A DNA stretch of 64,000 nucleotides. It comes from Oreohelix idahoensis (Eukaryota; Mollusca; Gastropoda; Stylommatophora; Oreohelicidae). Shown here piece by piece: positions 50,380-61,525 of this stretch (position 1 is its first letter; every line of letters starts with the position of its first letter). The position numbers were made by a program, and so were the translations under genes. A model generated the notes under the pieces. That model worked only from the letters and a program-made list of their open reading frames with translations, was not told the origin of the DNA and did no database searches. The DNA lies in NCBI GenBank assembly GCA_024509875.1, contig JAMPIV010019831.1:248001-312000 (forward strand), written 5' to 3'.

Positions 50380-51352
50380 TGTGGCCGGGTAGGGTAGTGG
50401 GGATTGCTGTTTTGAATCGAGAGTATTAGATTTTGATTACTAGCTAGCCTGCTAGAGGTGATGATTTCTCTCTACAGACTTACAGAAATTTACCAGGTTC
50501 GGGGACAATCCTCTAAGGTGTAGTATTAGAGCAGATGTGTTTTATTTATATAATTTACCAGCAAGAGTAGTTATTGTTCATTTATTCTTTCCTTCTTTCC
50601 TCTCATGAATGCATGGCAAAGCAAATGAGTGACGACCTGCCTTTAGTATAAAGGTGACTTTTATTTAATTATAACGTAATTACAAGTCGACATGGCAAAA
50701 CTTCATAAGACACATATGACAATTATTCTTCTTCATAATGCCACATTTTCAAGTAAGTGCATACCAGTAGTGCAAATAGGGGTTATTCTGCTTCTTCAGG
50801 ATATAAAATTTACCATATCTCCGCCTGATATGTTACTGCTTCATCAAAACAAATCAATCCTGCATGTACATTTGAACAGATTTCTTTCAGCCATTGTTCC
50901 CTTTCTAAATCTGCAACGATCTTTCGATGTCGGCAGGGTTAATAATTTTATAGTAATTAGTTCCTACTTACAGTCTTCGAATATAGAGTTTAAATACACA
51001 CAAAATGCACTTTGAAGAGAACATGCCATCATTCCTGGAATTTCTAATTCTTCTTGAATAACTTTCATGCAGTAAAACCACTGCGTTATCAGCACAAACT
51101 TGCTCCTTCCTAGCTAGACGCGTCCTTTTTCTCTAACTAATTAGGTTGCTGGTGAAATTATTCGCGTCCCTTCTACATTTTTCTGAGCTCACGATTGGAT
51201 AAAAATCACGTGACGTATGCTTGGCGAAGCGAAGCTTAGCCTGGTTTAATTAAACATCTGCGCCAAGACTTTCTTTAATCTTCTGTTTCTATAAATATTT
51301 ATTTTATGTTAATATAGCCTGTATCTAAAAACTTACGGTATACGCGGTTACA
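50380..51352 (-). repeat. 3' LTR of gypsy2
   Basis: Left copy of the 973-bp LTR. A 107-codon plus-strand frame (50692-51015) is identical in the other LTR (61838-62161), as expected for LTR copies, and has no recognisable domain. Confidence 0.93.
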
Positions 51353-54300
51353 TACAGATCCCGGGGCCATGCAAATGTATCCCGTAGGGAGACATTTGAG
51401 TACTATCAATAACAAAAATCCATCCCCAAAAATTTCTAAGTTCAAAAAAATTTTCAGAAAAATTTAAAGTTCAAAAATTTTTCTAAGTCCAAAAATATTT
51501 CCAAAAAATTTAATTTAATTCCTATACTGGGGTCCTATGTTTATATGAGGTCGTCTGCGATGTAAAAAAAACTAGTAGTGGACATCAACTTCAAAAAGTG
51601 TAACTTATTCATCACATCATAATATTTTTCACCAAATTTACAAATTGGCAACACTGCCTAACAAAATCTGCAAAACACTCATAAGGTCATCACTAAAAAA
51701 ATGTGACGAGTGGCAACACTGGGGAATGAACAATAAACTATCTTATTTGCAGAACTTGGCTGGATTATCATAATCTATTACATTTCATTCAAAAATATAG
51801 TTGATTACATTCTCTTGGATATGGTGGAATGGTGGGGGTGTTATCTCTTTTCTGTTCCTGTTATTTGCTCCATATATAATTCTGCAAGACTTAACAAATC
51901 TTTTTTTTCCTGGCGTATTTATTTATTCTATTTCCCAAGTACTCTGCAATATTCCAAGAAATGTCCAAAATCTCTAATTCCTATGGTAATGGCAATCCAC
52001 TTTCATGGAATAGCCAATGTTTTCATGGGTACTCATCATCATCTTCTTCTTTTTTTTTTTTCTTTTTTTTTCTTTCTAGTGAATGAGCCACTTGCTCATT
52101 ATTACATGTAGAAAATATCTCTAAACATAATATGCATATTTATCAGACGATAATACAACCAGCATCATTTTTATAAGTAAGCATTTTTCACAATAAAAGC
52201 ATTAGAACCTCATGGCTTATCCTTATTTATTTATCTGAATGTTTCTGGTTATAGACATCTTCTAAATGGTAAGTGTATAAATTCGTTGTAAGTCCGTCAC
52301 TGTAGAAAATGTTCTATATTACATTCTTTTTTTTTTTTTTTAAATATGTGATGTTTGTCTCTAATATCCGTACGTCTGGTGGTGATCTTGTCCATTAGTC
52401 AGTTATTTCAAATCATTCCTTCTTTTCTGTCAATACAGTATTTTTTTCTGTGAACTCTGTCCTAGAAATATTATTTTATATATATATTTTTTTCAAAGAT
52501 CTTCTTTGACTTGCCATACATCAATTTTCAAACATCAAATTATTCAGCAACCAACAGACGAATGTGTTACTATCATTTTATGAAATATAAGGGAAAAGAA
52601 AAATATAGTTTCCAAATCATCATGAATTTTCTACATTGGGTTCCGTATTACTTTATTTTCTCTTTTAAGACAACTGCTTATACTCTTGACAATATGTATC
52701 CATGTTGTCACTCTCGAGGCATCCTTGTATACAATTTATATTTGTCTCCTTTTTTTTTTCATAACACCAATGTATCATTTATGGTGTACCAATATCATTG
52801 TATCTATTCTAGTCCTCCTGTTATCTTGAGAATTCATCCTTAGTAACTCCCTATGTACCTTATCTAGCAATACATTTATGCAAAACACATCAAACAATTA
52901 TTTATGGAAACATTTAACTGAGATGTAAGAACTTTTGACAATATGAGATGAAAAAAAATTTTGGGGTCATCACTCAAAAAATGTGACATAGAAAGGAAGA
53001 AAAAATATTCAATTGATCGTGAGGAATCTACAATATTCTTATAAGACAAAGTTCCTTGCACTCTGACTACTATTTAACCATATTATTTCTGGTTATCCTT
53101 GCATACAGTGTACCATTTCCATTTCCTTTATAAGTCCAATTCATCGCTCATTGTGCTCCAATATTTTAAAATGTGGATCCTTCCCATTCCTCTTATTCTG
53201 TACTGGAAATATATCCTTATTAATTGTCCATGTACTATATCTGTGACATGTCTGTCCTTGGGATAACGTTATTTTCTTATCCAATATCCTCGGGGTGAGC
53301 AAATCTCAGTATGTCCAATTTCATCAATCATTTATTTATTTTCTCTCCTGTAATTCTGGGTATGTTATGAGTATAGTACATTGTCAATTTATTCCAACTA
53401 TCTTACAACATTCTGTAATTCATGATAAGGAATAGTCATTTGTTATACAACAATGTTCATATTACAAAGGCAATGAGCAACAACAAAAAATCAAAAAGAT
53501 TTCTTCTCCAAAAATGCGGATGCATCTCTATTTCCTTTACCTCTGGGCGTAGCAATTATTCAGTCATTATTTTTTTTTTCTCCATTATTTAATCTCCATT
53601 TTGTGTCCTTAGTACCTGTGGTTCCATGGGATTATCATAATTCATTTATGTCTCTTGTCTACTGATAATCCTTCAATAATGACTTCAAATATGGTCCTCG
53701 TATGTGCAACAATCATCTGCTCTGATTTTTTTTTTCATGGTATTCATCAAATATTCTATTATATCCTTGTCTTATCTCGTAACCACGAAAGACTAAGATT
53801 ATTCCTCCTCCAATGTTAATGTGGGGGATTTTGTGCATCAACATTTCAACAAAATCTCAGCTGTGACAACATAAAGTTTCACCTTAATATAAAATGTCAT
53901 CTTCATCATACATAACCTGTTGCTTCTTCATCTCATGTGTCATTAGTGGTTATCATGCGGTGATGGGGTATTTCATTTGCTAGGTCAGCATGTGCAAATG
54001 CTATTTCTTTAACATGGGCAAAGGCATCATCAACAAATAGGTGCAATTTGTTCAATCTGGGGTTAGCATATACTAATGCTCTCAAGGGATTCTTCATTTG
54101 CAGAAATTCAGCATGCGCAAATGTCATTGGGGTATTTGTGATAGGCAGTATCAGGGATCAAGCTGGTGGGGTGTATGACTGGTAATGGGGTGATTTATTT
54201 TCTCTTTTTCTTTTCTTCTTCAGCTGCTAAGTTAATGTTTTACAATATTGGCTTATCATTCTCAAAATGTGTGAGGGTGGCATATAAACATAATACATGT

Positions 54301-54793
54301 CTGGTGAATGGAAGTGTGGAATATGATCAGTTACAAAAGTGTAGATCCATGTTACAACAGAATAGTGTGACACATGTGTTATAGGTAAGGTTGTGTAACA
54401 TTCTAAATATTTAGAAAATGTCTGTAACTAAATGAGGGTGTCTGTAAACAAAGAACATTGTATCATCTGTGTCATCTTTATTTCAATAATCCAAATAAAA
54501 ATGTCTAACTAGAATCCTCCGTGGGCTGGTCTTGATTTCTTTCTGTTCATCCGTATTCTAAGGCTGGAAAAAATAACTTTCTCAGTGAGGCTTTGACATC
54601 TTGGTCTGTAAGCAAGTCATTTGAACTGTCCAAGACTGAAAATAGAGTACATGGGGAGAGTTAGTACATTGTTAAAAATTAAGTGCACATTCGCGGTGAC
54701 GGTACATGGAATGGCATGTACATTGAAGACTCGAGGGGCGTGTCTTTCAAAACAGCTTCGCTAGTTCTTTGAATTCCTTCATCGCCTCGAGCA
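51353..54793 (-). other. Long 3' region of gypsy2, no recognised gene
   Basis: About 3.4 kb between ORF3 and the 3' LTR. It is T-rich on the plus strand, with poly(T) stretches (52050, 52328, 53570) and AAAAATTT-rich repeats at 51420-51530. I see no envelope gene. Two spots look coding-like: plus-strand 54218-54384, preceded by a pyrimidine tract and AG, and minus-strand DQDVKASLRKLFFPALEYG near 54560-54650, preceded by TTTTCAG. Both are unproven. Words of the form TTCATTTGC-CAGCATG-GCAAATG recur at about 53970 and 54096. Confidence 0.55.
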
Positions 54794-55648
54794 TTATATT
54801 TCCCGACTGGATAGGCGAGCATCATACTGAGTAGCAGTGGGGACGGGTGTGATAGGCGACGACACTGCATTTGCTGATTGTTGGGACACTGAGGACATTG
54901 ACGAATGCGGTGATGGCTTAACATCATTTGATTGCGGTGATGGTTTTACTGTGGTTAGAGTTTGTATGGCTGGAACATCTGTTGGTTTTGAGGCAGGTAT
55001 ATGTTTCGCCTTGATTTTTCTTCTGACCTGGTTGTGCTGAACGTTAGCACCGGTTACAATGGGCACAGTAATTTTCACACTGTTGTTTTTGACCAGTTGA
55101 GATGAGGCTAACACTTCTCGGCTTGGTTTTGGAACATGATTGCGTTTCTTCAGAATCTTTCGTCTGATATAGTTGTGCTGTATACGCGGAATTTTGTTGC
55201 TAGGGATTGAGTCATCAGATTCTGTTTTATAGGCGCGTTTGACGCTGGAGCTGACTGGTACAAATAATGTACTATCCGCATCACTGGTTTCAATGGAACT
55301 AGCTGTATCAATGTCTGTTTCTTGTTGGTATAATTCTACCATTTTTCTGTCATTATGTTCGTTGGGGTCTGACAAAGCTATGCTGTCTTGTTCTGTTTCG
55401 TCTCCATAAAGATCGCTGGTATATGGTTCAACAATCTGCTTGGGTATAGTTTCTTCAGGATCTGATTGTTTTGAACGAGCAATCTTGTTCTTGTGGTATA
55501 GCAGTGTTTGGTTTTCACTAGTGTTAAAACTAGAACTGCCTGAACTGGGGGTGTGATAGGTATCAGCTGACGATTTTTCACTGCGGGAGTAAGTTTGAGT
55601 GTGGATATAAGGTGCTTGGTTGTTGTCATCGTGTGACGTCTGAGGCAT
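54794..55648 (-). CDS. gypsy2 ORF3, unknown function, coupled to pol by TAATG
   Basis: A 284-codon frame directly after pol. Its ATG shares a base with the pol stop (TAATG), an arrangement known to allow termination-reinitiation. The protein is polar, rich in Ser, Thr, Pro, Asp and Lys, with basic patches (NYIRRKILKKRNHVP and HNQVRRKIKAKHIP, two similar stretches about 50 residues apart) and a Pro/Ser-rich C-terminus (VKPSPQSNDVKPSPHSSMSS). There is no signal peptide, membrane segment or cysteine-rich region, so it is not an envelope protein. It looks disordered and nuclear or RNA-binding in character. Its position is where errantivirus-type elements carry env, but content differs. I do not recognise it. 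Confidence 0.7.
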   Translation of the reverse strand: MPQTSHDDNNQAPYIHTQTYSRSEKSSADTYHTPSSGSSSFNTSENQTLLYHKNKIARSKQSDPEETIPKQIVEPYTSDLYGDETEQDSIALSDPNEHNDRKMVELYQQETDIDTASSIETSDADSTLFVPVSSSVKRAYKTESDDSIPSNKIPRIQHNYIRRKILKKRNHVPKPSREVLASSQLVKNNSVKITVPIVTGANVQHNQVRRKIKAKHIPASKPTDVPAIQTLTTVKPSPQSNDVKPSPHSSMSSVSQQSANAVSSPITPVPTATQYDARLSSREI

Positions 55649-58194
55649 TATTTCTTCATTTCTAATGCGCAGGTCTCTGTCCTGGAGCGATTACGCAATT
55701 CAAGTGGTGGGATATCTTCTTCGCTTTCGGACGAGTCTCGTTGTTGTCTTGCTCGATGTATTTCATCTGTGGGTGGTCTGGGTATGTGGTCGTCTTGGTA
55801 AAACTCAGAGTCTGTCATCTCTGACTCTGATATGTCAGACGAATTTGTGCTGGATGGATTATAATTTAGGGTGGCTTTTCTGACTGGTCTTGTATTTGTC
55901 GTCAGAGGCGGAATGGGCCGGTGATTATCGATTTTTATTTGTTTTACGTGAGCTTTTGTTTGGTGTTGTTTCTCTTCATTCCAAATAATGAAGTTTACAG
56001 GCGTAGTTTGTTTCATGATTTTGTAGCCATCTAACCATCGGTCATCGAATTTTGAACTGCGTACATGTTTCTTGTAGTATACTCTGTCTCCTATTTTGTA
56101 CGTTGGTAGCTTGGCTGATTTATCATGTTGTTTCTGTTTCTTGTGAAATGCCTTCTGCGTATTTCGTTGTGCAATTTGGTGAGCTTTATACTTTTCTTGA
56201 AGGATTATTTCGATGGGGTCTTCTCCCATGTATTTTCTTTGTGGGCGAAGTAGGTTGTCTAACGGAAAGTTTGGTTCTCTTCCGTATAGCATGAGAAAGG
56301 GTGACATTCCTGTGGTATCGTTCACGTTTACTCGGATGGCTTCAAGAGCTTGGTTAATGTATAGGTCCCAGTATTGGTGGTTCCCCTTGATATATTTGCT
56401 AATAATATCATGTAGGGTGGCGTGCATGCGTTCATTTCTGCCATTTGCATTTGGGCAATAATAAGTGGTTGTAGTATGCTCAATATTCAGCTGGTGTAAG
56501 GTGGCTTTAAATGGGTTACCTATAAACTGTTTACCGTTGTCTGAAATGATTCGTTTTGGACAGCCATGCCTGGGAATGAATTCTTGTAAAAAAATTTGCG
56601 TGATGGACTGCGATGTGGCATCACTGAGTGGGTAACTTTCTGGCCAAACAGAGTATTGGTCAACTATGTGCAGGAGGTATTTGTTGCCTGATTGGGTGAG
56701 TGGGTAAGGACCTGATAAGTCAATGCTCACTGTTTGCATGGGGTAATGGGAAGGTTGCATTTCTTGAAGGGGAATTAAATGTGGCTTCATGTTTCTCAAT
56801 TTACATGTTCTACAGGTGGCTACATATTCTGTAATGTCCTTGTAGAAAGTTTGCCAATAATACCTTTTCTTTATGACATCAATTGTTTTGTCTCTTCCCA
56901 TGTGCCCGTTGTTATCATGAAACTGTAGCAGTACTTCTGATACTAGATGTGCTGGAATGACTTTTCTTAGTGTCCCTTCTTGTTTCTGATCAATATAGTA
57001 TAGAGCTCCATCCGTTGGGTGTACTGTAAAATCTTTACTTTTTGTTGGGTTTTCTTTCACGTATGTGAGCAGCTTGACAATTTCTGCATCTTTCGCTTGT
57101 TCTACTCTCATGTCAAACATATCTTGGCTTTCTTCTTCTACTTGAGTGGCAGAATCTGAGGTACTTCTTCGACTTGATGAAGTAATTTCATTAATTTCTT
57201 TAGCATTATCATCAATCTCTGAGGATGTGCCATCATTTTTGACTCTATTTGTTTTCACTTCAGTTTCATCATCATATTTAATCCTGGATAAGAGGTCTGC
57301 ACAGGTGTTCATTTCGCCTGGGATATGTTCGATAGTGGTGTCGTAGGACTGTAAATTCATTGCCCATGTCTGTAACTTCTTTGGCTGTTCTTGTGTTTTG
57401 GTGAGCCAGTTAACCAAAGGTTGATGATCAGTTCTTATAATGAGTTTAGTTCCTCTGACGTAAAAGTCAAACTTTTGTACTGCATAGTGAATAGCATATG
57501 CTTCTTTCTCAGTGGTGGTCCACCGTTTTTGTGACTTTGACAATGCGTGGGATAGGAATGCAATGGGTTTCTCATTTGGAATGTTTGGTAGGATGGGTGT
57601 TTCATCTTCTAGTACAGGTTGGACCAAACAAGCACCAATTGCGTTATCTGAGGCATCGGCGTATAGTATCATGGGCTGAGAAATATCTGGATGTCCAAGC
57701 AGTGGGATGGTGGTTAGGGCATTTTTAAGATACTCAAACGATCTCTGGCAGTCTTCTGTCCATTTGAAGCGTGCATACTTGCGGGTAAGGGCTATCAAAG
57801 GCTCTGCTGCTCTGGAGAAATTGATGATGTGGCGTCTATAGTACCGTATTGTACCAATAAATGAGCGTGTTTGTCTCACCGTCTTGGGGCTAGGCATTTC
57901 TCTTATGGCTTTGACTTTATCTTCATCAGGTCTGACGCCATGTCTATTGATGACAAAGCCTAAATATTTTGTTTCTGTCTTTAGAAACTCACACTTCGAC
58001 AGTTTTAACTTTATTTGGTGATGCCTGAGTCTATCAAACACTGTTTCAACCTTGCGGAGGTGGTCTTCCATCGTGCCTGCGGTATGTATCAGGATATCGT
58101 CTATGTATGCCAGGGCAAATGGATGTAGACCCTTTAACACTTCATCCATGAGTGACATATATGTTGCTGGAGATCCTTTTAGACCAAATGGCAT
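55648..58194 (-). CDS. gypsy2 Pol, C-terminal part: RT active site, RNase H, integrase
   Basis: An 848-codon frame starting inside the RT (MPFGLKGSPATYMSLMDEVL). The active site is ALAYIDDILIH (58084-58110), followed by the thumb (FIGTIRYYRRHI). RNase H: LYADASDNAIGACL near 57640 and HQPLVNWLTKTQ. Integrase: HHCC with HDNNGHMGRDK and CRTCKLRN (about 56800-56930), then catalytic Asp in SIDLSGPYP, Asp in ISDNGKQFIG and Glu in NGRNERMHATL (near 56435). The GPY/F-like YKIGDRVYYKKHV follows, then an acidic, Ser-rich end. No chromodomain is seen. The apparent start is a frameshift at an A8 run (58203-58210 on the plus strand), beyond which the frame continues as 58142-59347. Confidence 0.92.
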   Translation of the reverse strand: MPFGLKGSPATYMSLMDEVLKGLHPFALAYIDDILIHTAGTMEDHLRKVETVFDRLRHHQIKLKLSKCEFLKTETKYLGFVINRHGVRPDEDKVKAIREMPSPKTVRQTRSFIGTIRYYRRHIINFSRAAEPLIALTRKYARFKWTEDCQRSFEYLKNALTTIPLLGHPDISQPMILYADASDNAIGACLVQPVLEDETPILPNIPNEKPIAFLSHALSKSQKRWTTTEKEAYAIHYAVQKFDFYVRGTKLIIRTDHQPLVNWLTKTQEQPKKLQTWAMNLQSYDTTIEHIPGEMNTCADLLSRIKYDDETEVKTNRVKNDGTSSEIDDNAKEINEITSSSRRSTSDSATQVEEESQDMFDMRVEQAKDAEIVKLLTYVKENPTKSKDFTVHPTDGALYYIDQKQEGTLRKVIPAHLVSEVLLQFHDNNGHMGRDKTIDVIKKRYYWQTFYKDITEYVATCRTCKLRNMKPHLIPLQEMQPSHYPMQTVSIDLSGPYPLTQSGNKYLLHIVDQYSVWPESYPLSDATSQSITQIFLQEFIPRHGCPKRIISDNGKQFIGNPFKATLHQLNIEHTTTTYYCPNANGRNERMHATLHDIISKYIKGNHQYWDLYINQALEAIRVNVNDTTGMSPFLMLYGREPNFPLDNLLRPQRKYMGEDPIEIILQEKYKAHQIAQRNTQKAFHKKQKQHDKSAKLPTYKIGDRVYYKKHVRSSKFDDRWLDGYKIMKQTTPVNFIIWNEEKQHQTKAHVKQIKIDNHRPIPPLTTNTRPVRKATLNYNPSSTNSSDISESEMTDSEFYQDDHIPRPPTDEIHRARQQRDSSESEEDIPPLELRNRSRTETCALEMKK

Positions 58195-59347
58195 AACATT
58201 CCAAAAAAAAGCTTCCCATATGTGAACAGAATGTGGATTTCTGTTTTGCCTCAGGTGTCATGGGGATGCACCAAAAGCCTGACCTTGCATCAAGTGTGGT
58301 AAAGTATGTAGACTTTCCTAACGTCGCAAGTAGATCGTCTATCCTGGGGAGGGGGTAGGAAATGACTTTTGTGATTTTGTTAAGGGCACGGTAGTCGCAG
58401 CAAAAGCGACTGGAGCCGTCTTTCTTTGTTACGATCACTATGGGTGAGGACCATTGGGAACGGGATCTTTCGATGATTCCTGCCTGTAGCATTTCATTTA
58501 TAGACCTTTCCACGAGTTCTCTATTTTTCAAGGGCGTATGATAGGGTTTCATATGTATTGGCTCCTCTGTGGTTGTTTGAATGTCCATTGTGACAGTGTT
58601 AGTTCTGCCTAATTCCATGTCATTGAGTGCGAATACATCTTGGTGCTTTTCTACAAACGTTTTCAAACGTTGCTTATTATCTTCTGTGGCATTCAGGGTT
58701 GCAAGTAACTGAGCTATTCTCTCTCTGTATTTATGATCTGCTATGATATCTCTGGTCTGTCTTGATGCCTCCGTTTCATTCCCATAATTTTGGGACATTT
58801 TTCTTGCATCTTGTGAAAATCTCTGCTCCTGGTATGTGGCTTTCTTTTGCGTAGTTCTTTGCCGTTCATTGGGCTGTGCTTGGTACTGTCTCCTCTGCCA
58901 TGTACTGTGTGCATTTCCATTTGTCACTGCATTTACTGTATATTCATTTCTTATTATATTTCTGGGGTAGTCGTTGTTGTGCCATTTTTTCTGATTATTT
59001 CTGTCGTAACTGCGCTCATCCGCGTACGTTACTGTATTTCTTCTGTTTGTGCTATAGGGCTGTCTTCTTTCCCTGGGCGAAAATTTTTCATTCTTTCTGT
59101 TTCCAACTTTGCTGCTATAGTATCCTCCTGTGGTATAGTCATATAAGAATTCTTCCTTTTCTTCGGAAATTTCAATTGGTTTTGGGACTTTATCATATCC
59201 ACCTGTTTTTGAGTTATATTGATACTCCATGGGGCATGTATCACTGTCTTGTCGCTTTGGATATCCTCCTGGCAAGACAATTTCTGTTTCTCTGTTACTC
59301 TGTGATATACAGCACTTCATCTTTTCTCTTGGTGTGCTGGGGCGCAA
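58142..59347 (-). pseudogene. gypsy2 Pol, RT N-terminal part (frameshifted at T8 run)
   Basis: It encodes the linker after protease and the RT fingers and palm: MKPYHTPLKNRELVERSINE, GIIERSRSQWSSPIVIVTKK, FCCDYRALNKITKVISYPLP, and TTLDARSGFWCIPM with the first catalytic Asp. At the eight-base homopolymer (plus 58203-58210) it slips out of the frame that continues with MPFGLKGSPATY. Upstream the same frame joins the protease frame through one TGA at 59417-59419 (LPR-stop-QKRTSPYIRR). With only a single-base shift and one stop between them, the whole may be a working pol whose breaks are assembly errors or recent. Confidence 0.85.
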
Positions 59348-59416
59348 GAATGAGTAATTATAGTCATTTTCATACTGTGGCCTTTCTCTTCTTATGTATG
59401 GACTGGTTCGTTTCTG

Positions 59417-60391
59417 TCATCTGGGTAGGGTATGCTGTGGTGTAACATGACTGTGACTGATGTTACTGCCTTTTTCTGCCTTATAACTGTTTACTTTCCG
59501 TGTACTATGGTTATTTGTGCTGCGATTTCGTGCATTATGTCCAGTGGGGGTGGTTGAGACAATTTGTGGATGGTCTCTATTGGTTTTGGTTTGTCTTATT
59601 GTTGACGTATCCACTTGCGCTACAATTGTGCCTCTTTTTATAGTGGTAGTTTTTCCTGACATATTCAATATCATGATGGGGAAATCTCTGGACTTCGAGA
59701 CTTCAGCGATTCCCTCTGTAATTTGCAACAATGGGTCATCAATAATGCTTTCTTCTGCTAGGGGCTGTACTTGAATTGATTGCCCTGGTGTTATGTACTC
59801 AGAATTTTTTACTCTGCCTTTTGCTATGACCAGGGAGTTTGGAGCCACCGTTATGGGAGCTGTAATCCTTACCAAAGACGCTATGTGGATATCGTCCTGG
59901 AGATCTATGTACGTATTGTTGACTTTGATTTTGTGGAGGTCATAGTATATTCGAACTTTGTGTTTGTTAAAAAAATCTCTCCCTAGGATAAGATTTCTAG
60001 ACATTCCTTTAGTGATGACAAATGGGTGTTCAAAATTTGTTTCGCCTAAGGAAAATTTTAGCCATGCTGTCCCAACTGAATTTAGTCTTTGTCCCGTGAC
60101 TGAAGCTAGGTGTGTTTTGGACGGTTGAAATCGTACTAAGTGTTGGATCCTCTTGAACAGCTGGAACCTAATAAGGCTGATGGATGCTCCTGTATCTACC
60201 AGTGCCCTATATTGTTGGCCCTGTATAGACATGATGCAGGAACTGGGGTCCGGATGTATTTTAGTTCCATCATGCAACATTTCTTCATATTGTATTTTAC
60301 TGGATGGGCCCACTTGACAATTTCTGTTCTGTGTTGTTTCTTTTGTTTTGGACCAGTTTCTGTGATTGTTGCCCTCACTAACGGTCCTGTT
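59417..60391 (-). CDS. gypsy2 protease region of Pol
   Basis: The aspartic protease is clear: RALVDTGASISLIRFQLF (active site at 60184-60207) and, further on, RNLILGRDFF with the second conserved Gly-Arg-Asp loop. The frame is open upstream of the first listed codon (60313, a GTG) back through the end of gag, so no separate start is needed. It lies in the minus-one frame relative to the zinc-knuckle part of Gag, as in elements that use ribosomal frameshifting; I did not find a convincing slippery site. A TGA at 59417-59419 ends it, with the same frame open behind. The linker is Thr/Asn-rich. Confidence 0.85.
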   Translation of the reverse strand, partial: NRTVSEGNNHRNWSKTKETTQNRNCQVGPSSKIQYEEMLHDGTKIHPDPSSCIMSIQGQQYRALVDTGASISLIRFQLFKRIQHLVRFQPSKTHLASVTGQRLNSVGTAWLKFSLGETNFEHPFVITKGMSRNLILGRDFFNKHKVRIYYDLHKIKVNNTYIDLQDDIHIASLVRITAPITVAPNSLVIAKGRVKNSEYITPGQSIQVQPLAEESIIDDPLLQITEGIAEVSKSRDFPIMILNMSGKTTTIKRGTIVAQVDTSTIRQTKTNRDHPQIVSTTPTGHNARNRSTNNHSTRKVNSYKAEKGSNISHSHVTPQHTLPR

Positions 60392-61469
60392 TAGTGAGTG
60401 GCGCGGCCGTTTCCCTGACGCATGAGGGGTTGAGGTGCGCCTCTGGTATACTGATTTCTGGTGTAATCACGTGGGGGTGGTGCGGGTTGTTGTGGTTGGT
60501 AACCTCCTCTTCTGAATGGTGCATTATTGTAATTTGCTCTACAGGACTTGTACCCATGTCCGAGCCTACCGCATGTGAAGCATCCGTTCGGATTGACATT
60601 ATTGACGTCGTTTTGCCTCTGTGGGGGGGGGGTCTATAATTGCGAGGCCTATCATCTCGTTGTCGTGGGCGAGTCCATTGCCTCCTGGCATGGTCGACTT
60701 CCATAGGCTCATGCTCATCATAGTCCCTATATTCTGGTCGGGGTTCCCTACCTGCTCTTTGTTGGAACCTTCGGTGAAGATTTTCCTCCTGTATTGCTGC
60801 TTGGATTGTTTCAGCAATAGTCTTGGTGTCTTTTCTAATAAGATGCCTTCTGATATTTTCCGCTCTAAGGCCATCGGCAAATATCCCCACTAACTGTATT
60901 TCTACATCAGGTGTGGTAGGGATTTCTCCGCAAAACGCCTCTTCTGCCATATTGAGGAATCGATCTCCAAAAAGTTGTACCGATTCATCTCTTTCCTGTT
61001 TCATGCTTCTAAGGACTGACCAAGCATGCATTTTGTCTATTATTTCCCCATATCTCTGGGTGAGCTCTTTTTTTAGGGACTCGTAGGTTTCTGTGGGGTA
61101 CTGCTGGGACCTCCTTCTTAAAAAATCAGTCACGTACGAATCAGAACCTAACAGAGCGATTTTCTTTTTCTCTTCATCCGTTATTACCTCTGCTAGTGCC
61201 GCAAATTTTTCCATGTCAGACAACCATCTTCTGAATTTTTTTTTGTTTCCATCGAACGGCTGAACAATGGATCTAACCTGTGTGAATTTCGCGTAGTTGT
61301 CATTTTTCTGTAGGGTTTCAGTAATTTTCTGTAGCGCTATTATTGTTGGTCCTTCCATACTTTGTCTGTCCTGGGGCTGCAGTGGTTGTGTATTTACGGG
61401 TTGGTTCTGTGGTTGTTGTTGTTGTTGTTCCACACCAAGCTGTTGAAAATTTTCCATTAATTGATCCAT
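60391..61469 (-). pseudogene. gypsy2 Gag, with zinc knuckle in a shifted frame
   Basis: Starts with ATG at 61469 (MDQLMENFQQLGVEQQQQQP). A Gln-rich N-terminus is followed by a retrotransposon Gag capsid domain (FDGNKKKFRRWLSDMEKFAA, YPTETYESLKKELTQRYGE, ESVQLFGDRFLNMAEEA). It then has an Arg-rich stretch (REPRPEYRDYDEHEPMEVDH). At a C10 run on the sense strand (plus 60623-60632) the frame shifts; in the new frame lies the expected CCHC knuckle CFTCGRLGHGYKSC, then a Gln/Pro/Arg tail ending at TAA 60391. The unshifted frame would run on to 60378 without a knuckle. The knuckle binds element RNA for packaging. Confidence 0.87.
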
Positions 61470-61525
61470 CTTCGCTTCTGCTCTTTTTTTTTAGAGGACT
61501 GGTCATACGGCACCAAATTGAGATG
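61470..61525 (-). promoter_or_regulatory. gypsy2 leader and primer-binding site
   Basis: Only 56 bases lie between the Gag start and the 5' LTR. On the minus strand, 9 bases after the LTR, TTTGGTGCCGTATGACC is the putative tRNA primer site; it shares TTTGGTGCCGTA with gypsy3. Confidence 0.75.

Noticed and set aside
50692..51015. A 107-codon frame present twice (also 61838-62161)
   Set aside because: It lies in the two gypsy2 LTRs, antisense to the element, with no domain or codon evidence for a gene.
54794..55648. gypsy2 ORF3 as an envelope gene
   Set aside because: No signal peptide, membrane segment, cysteine pattern or fusion-like region is visible.
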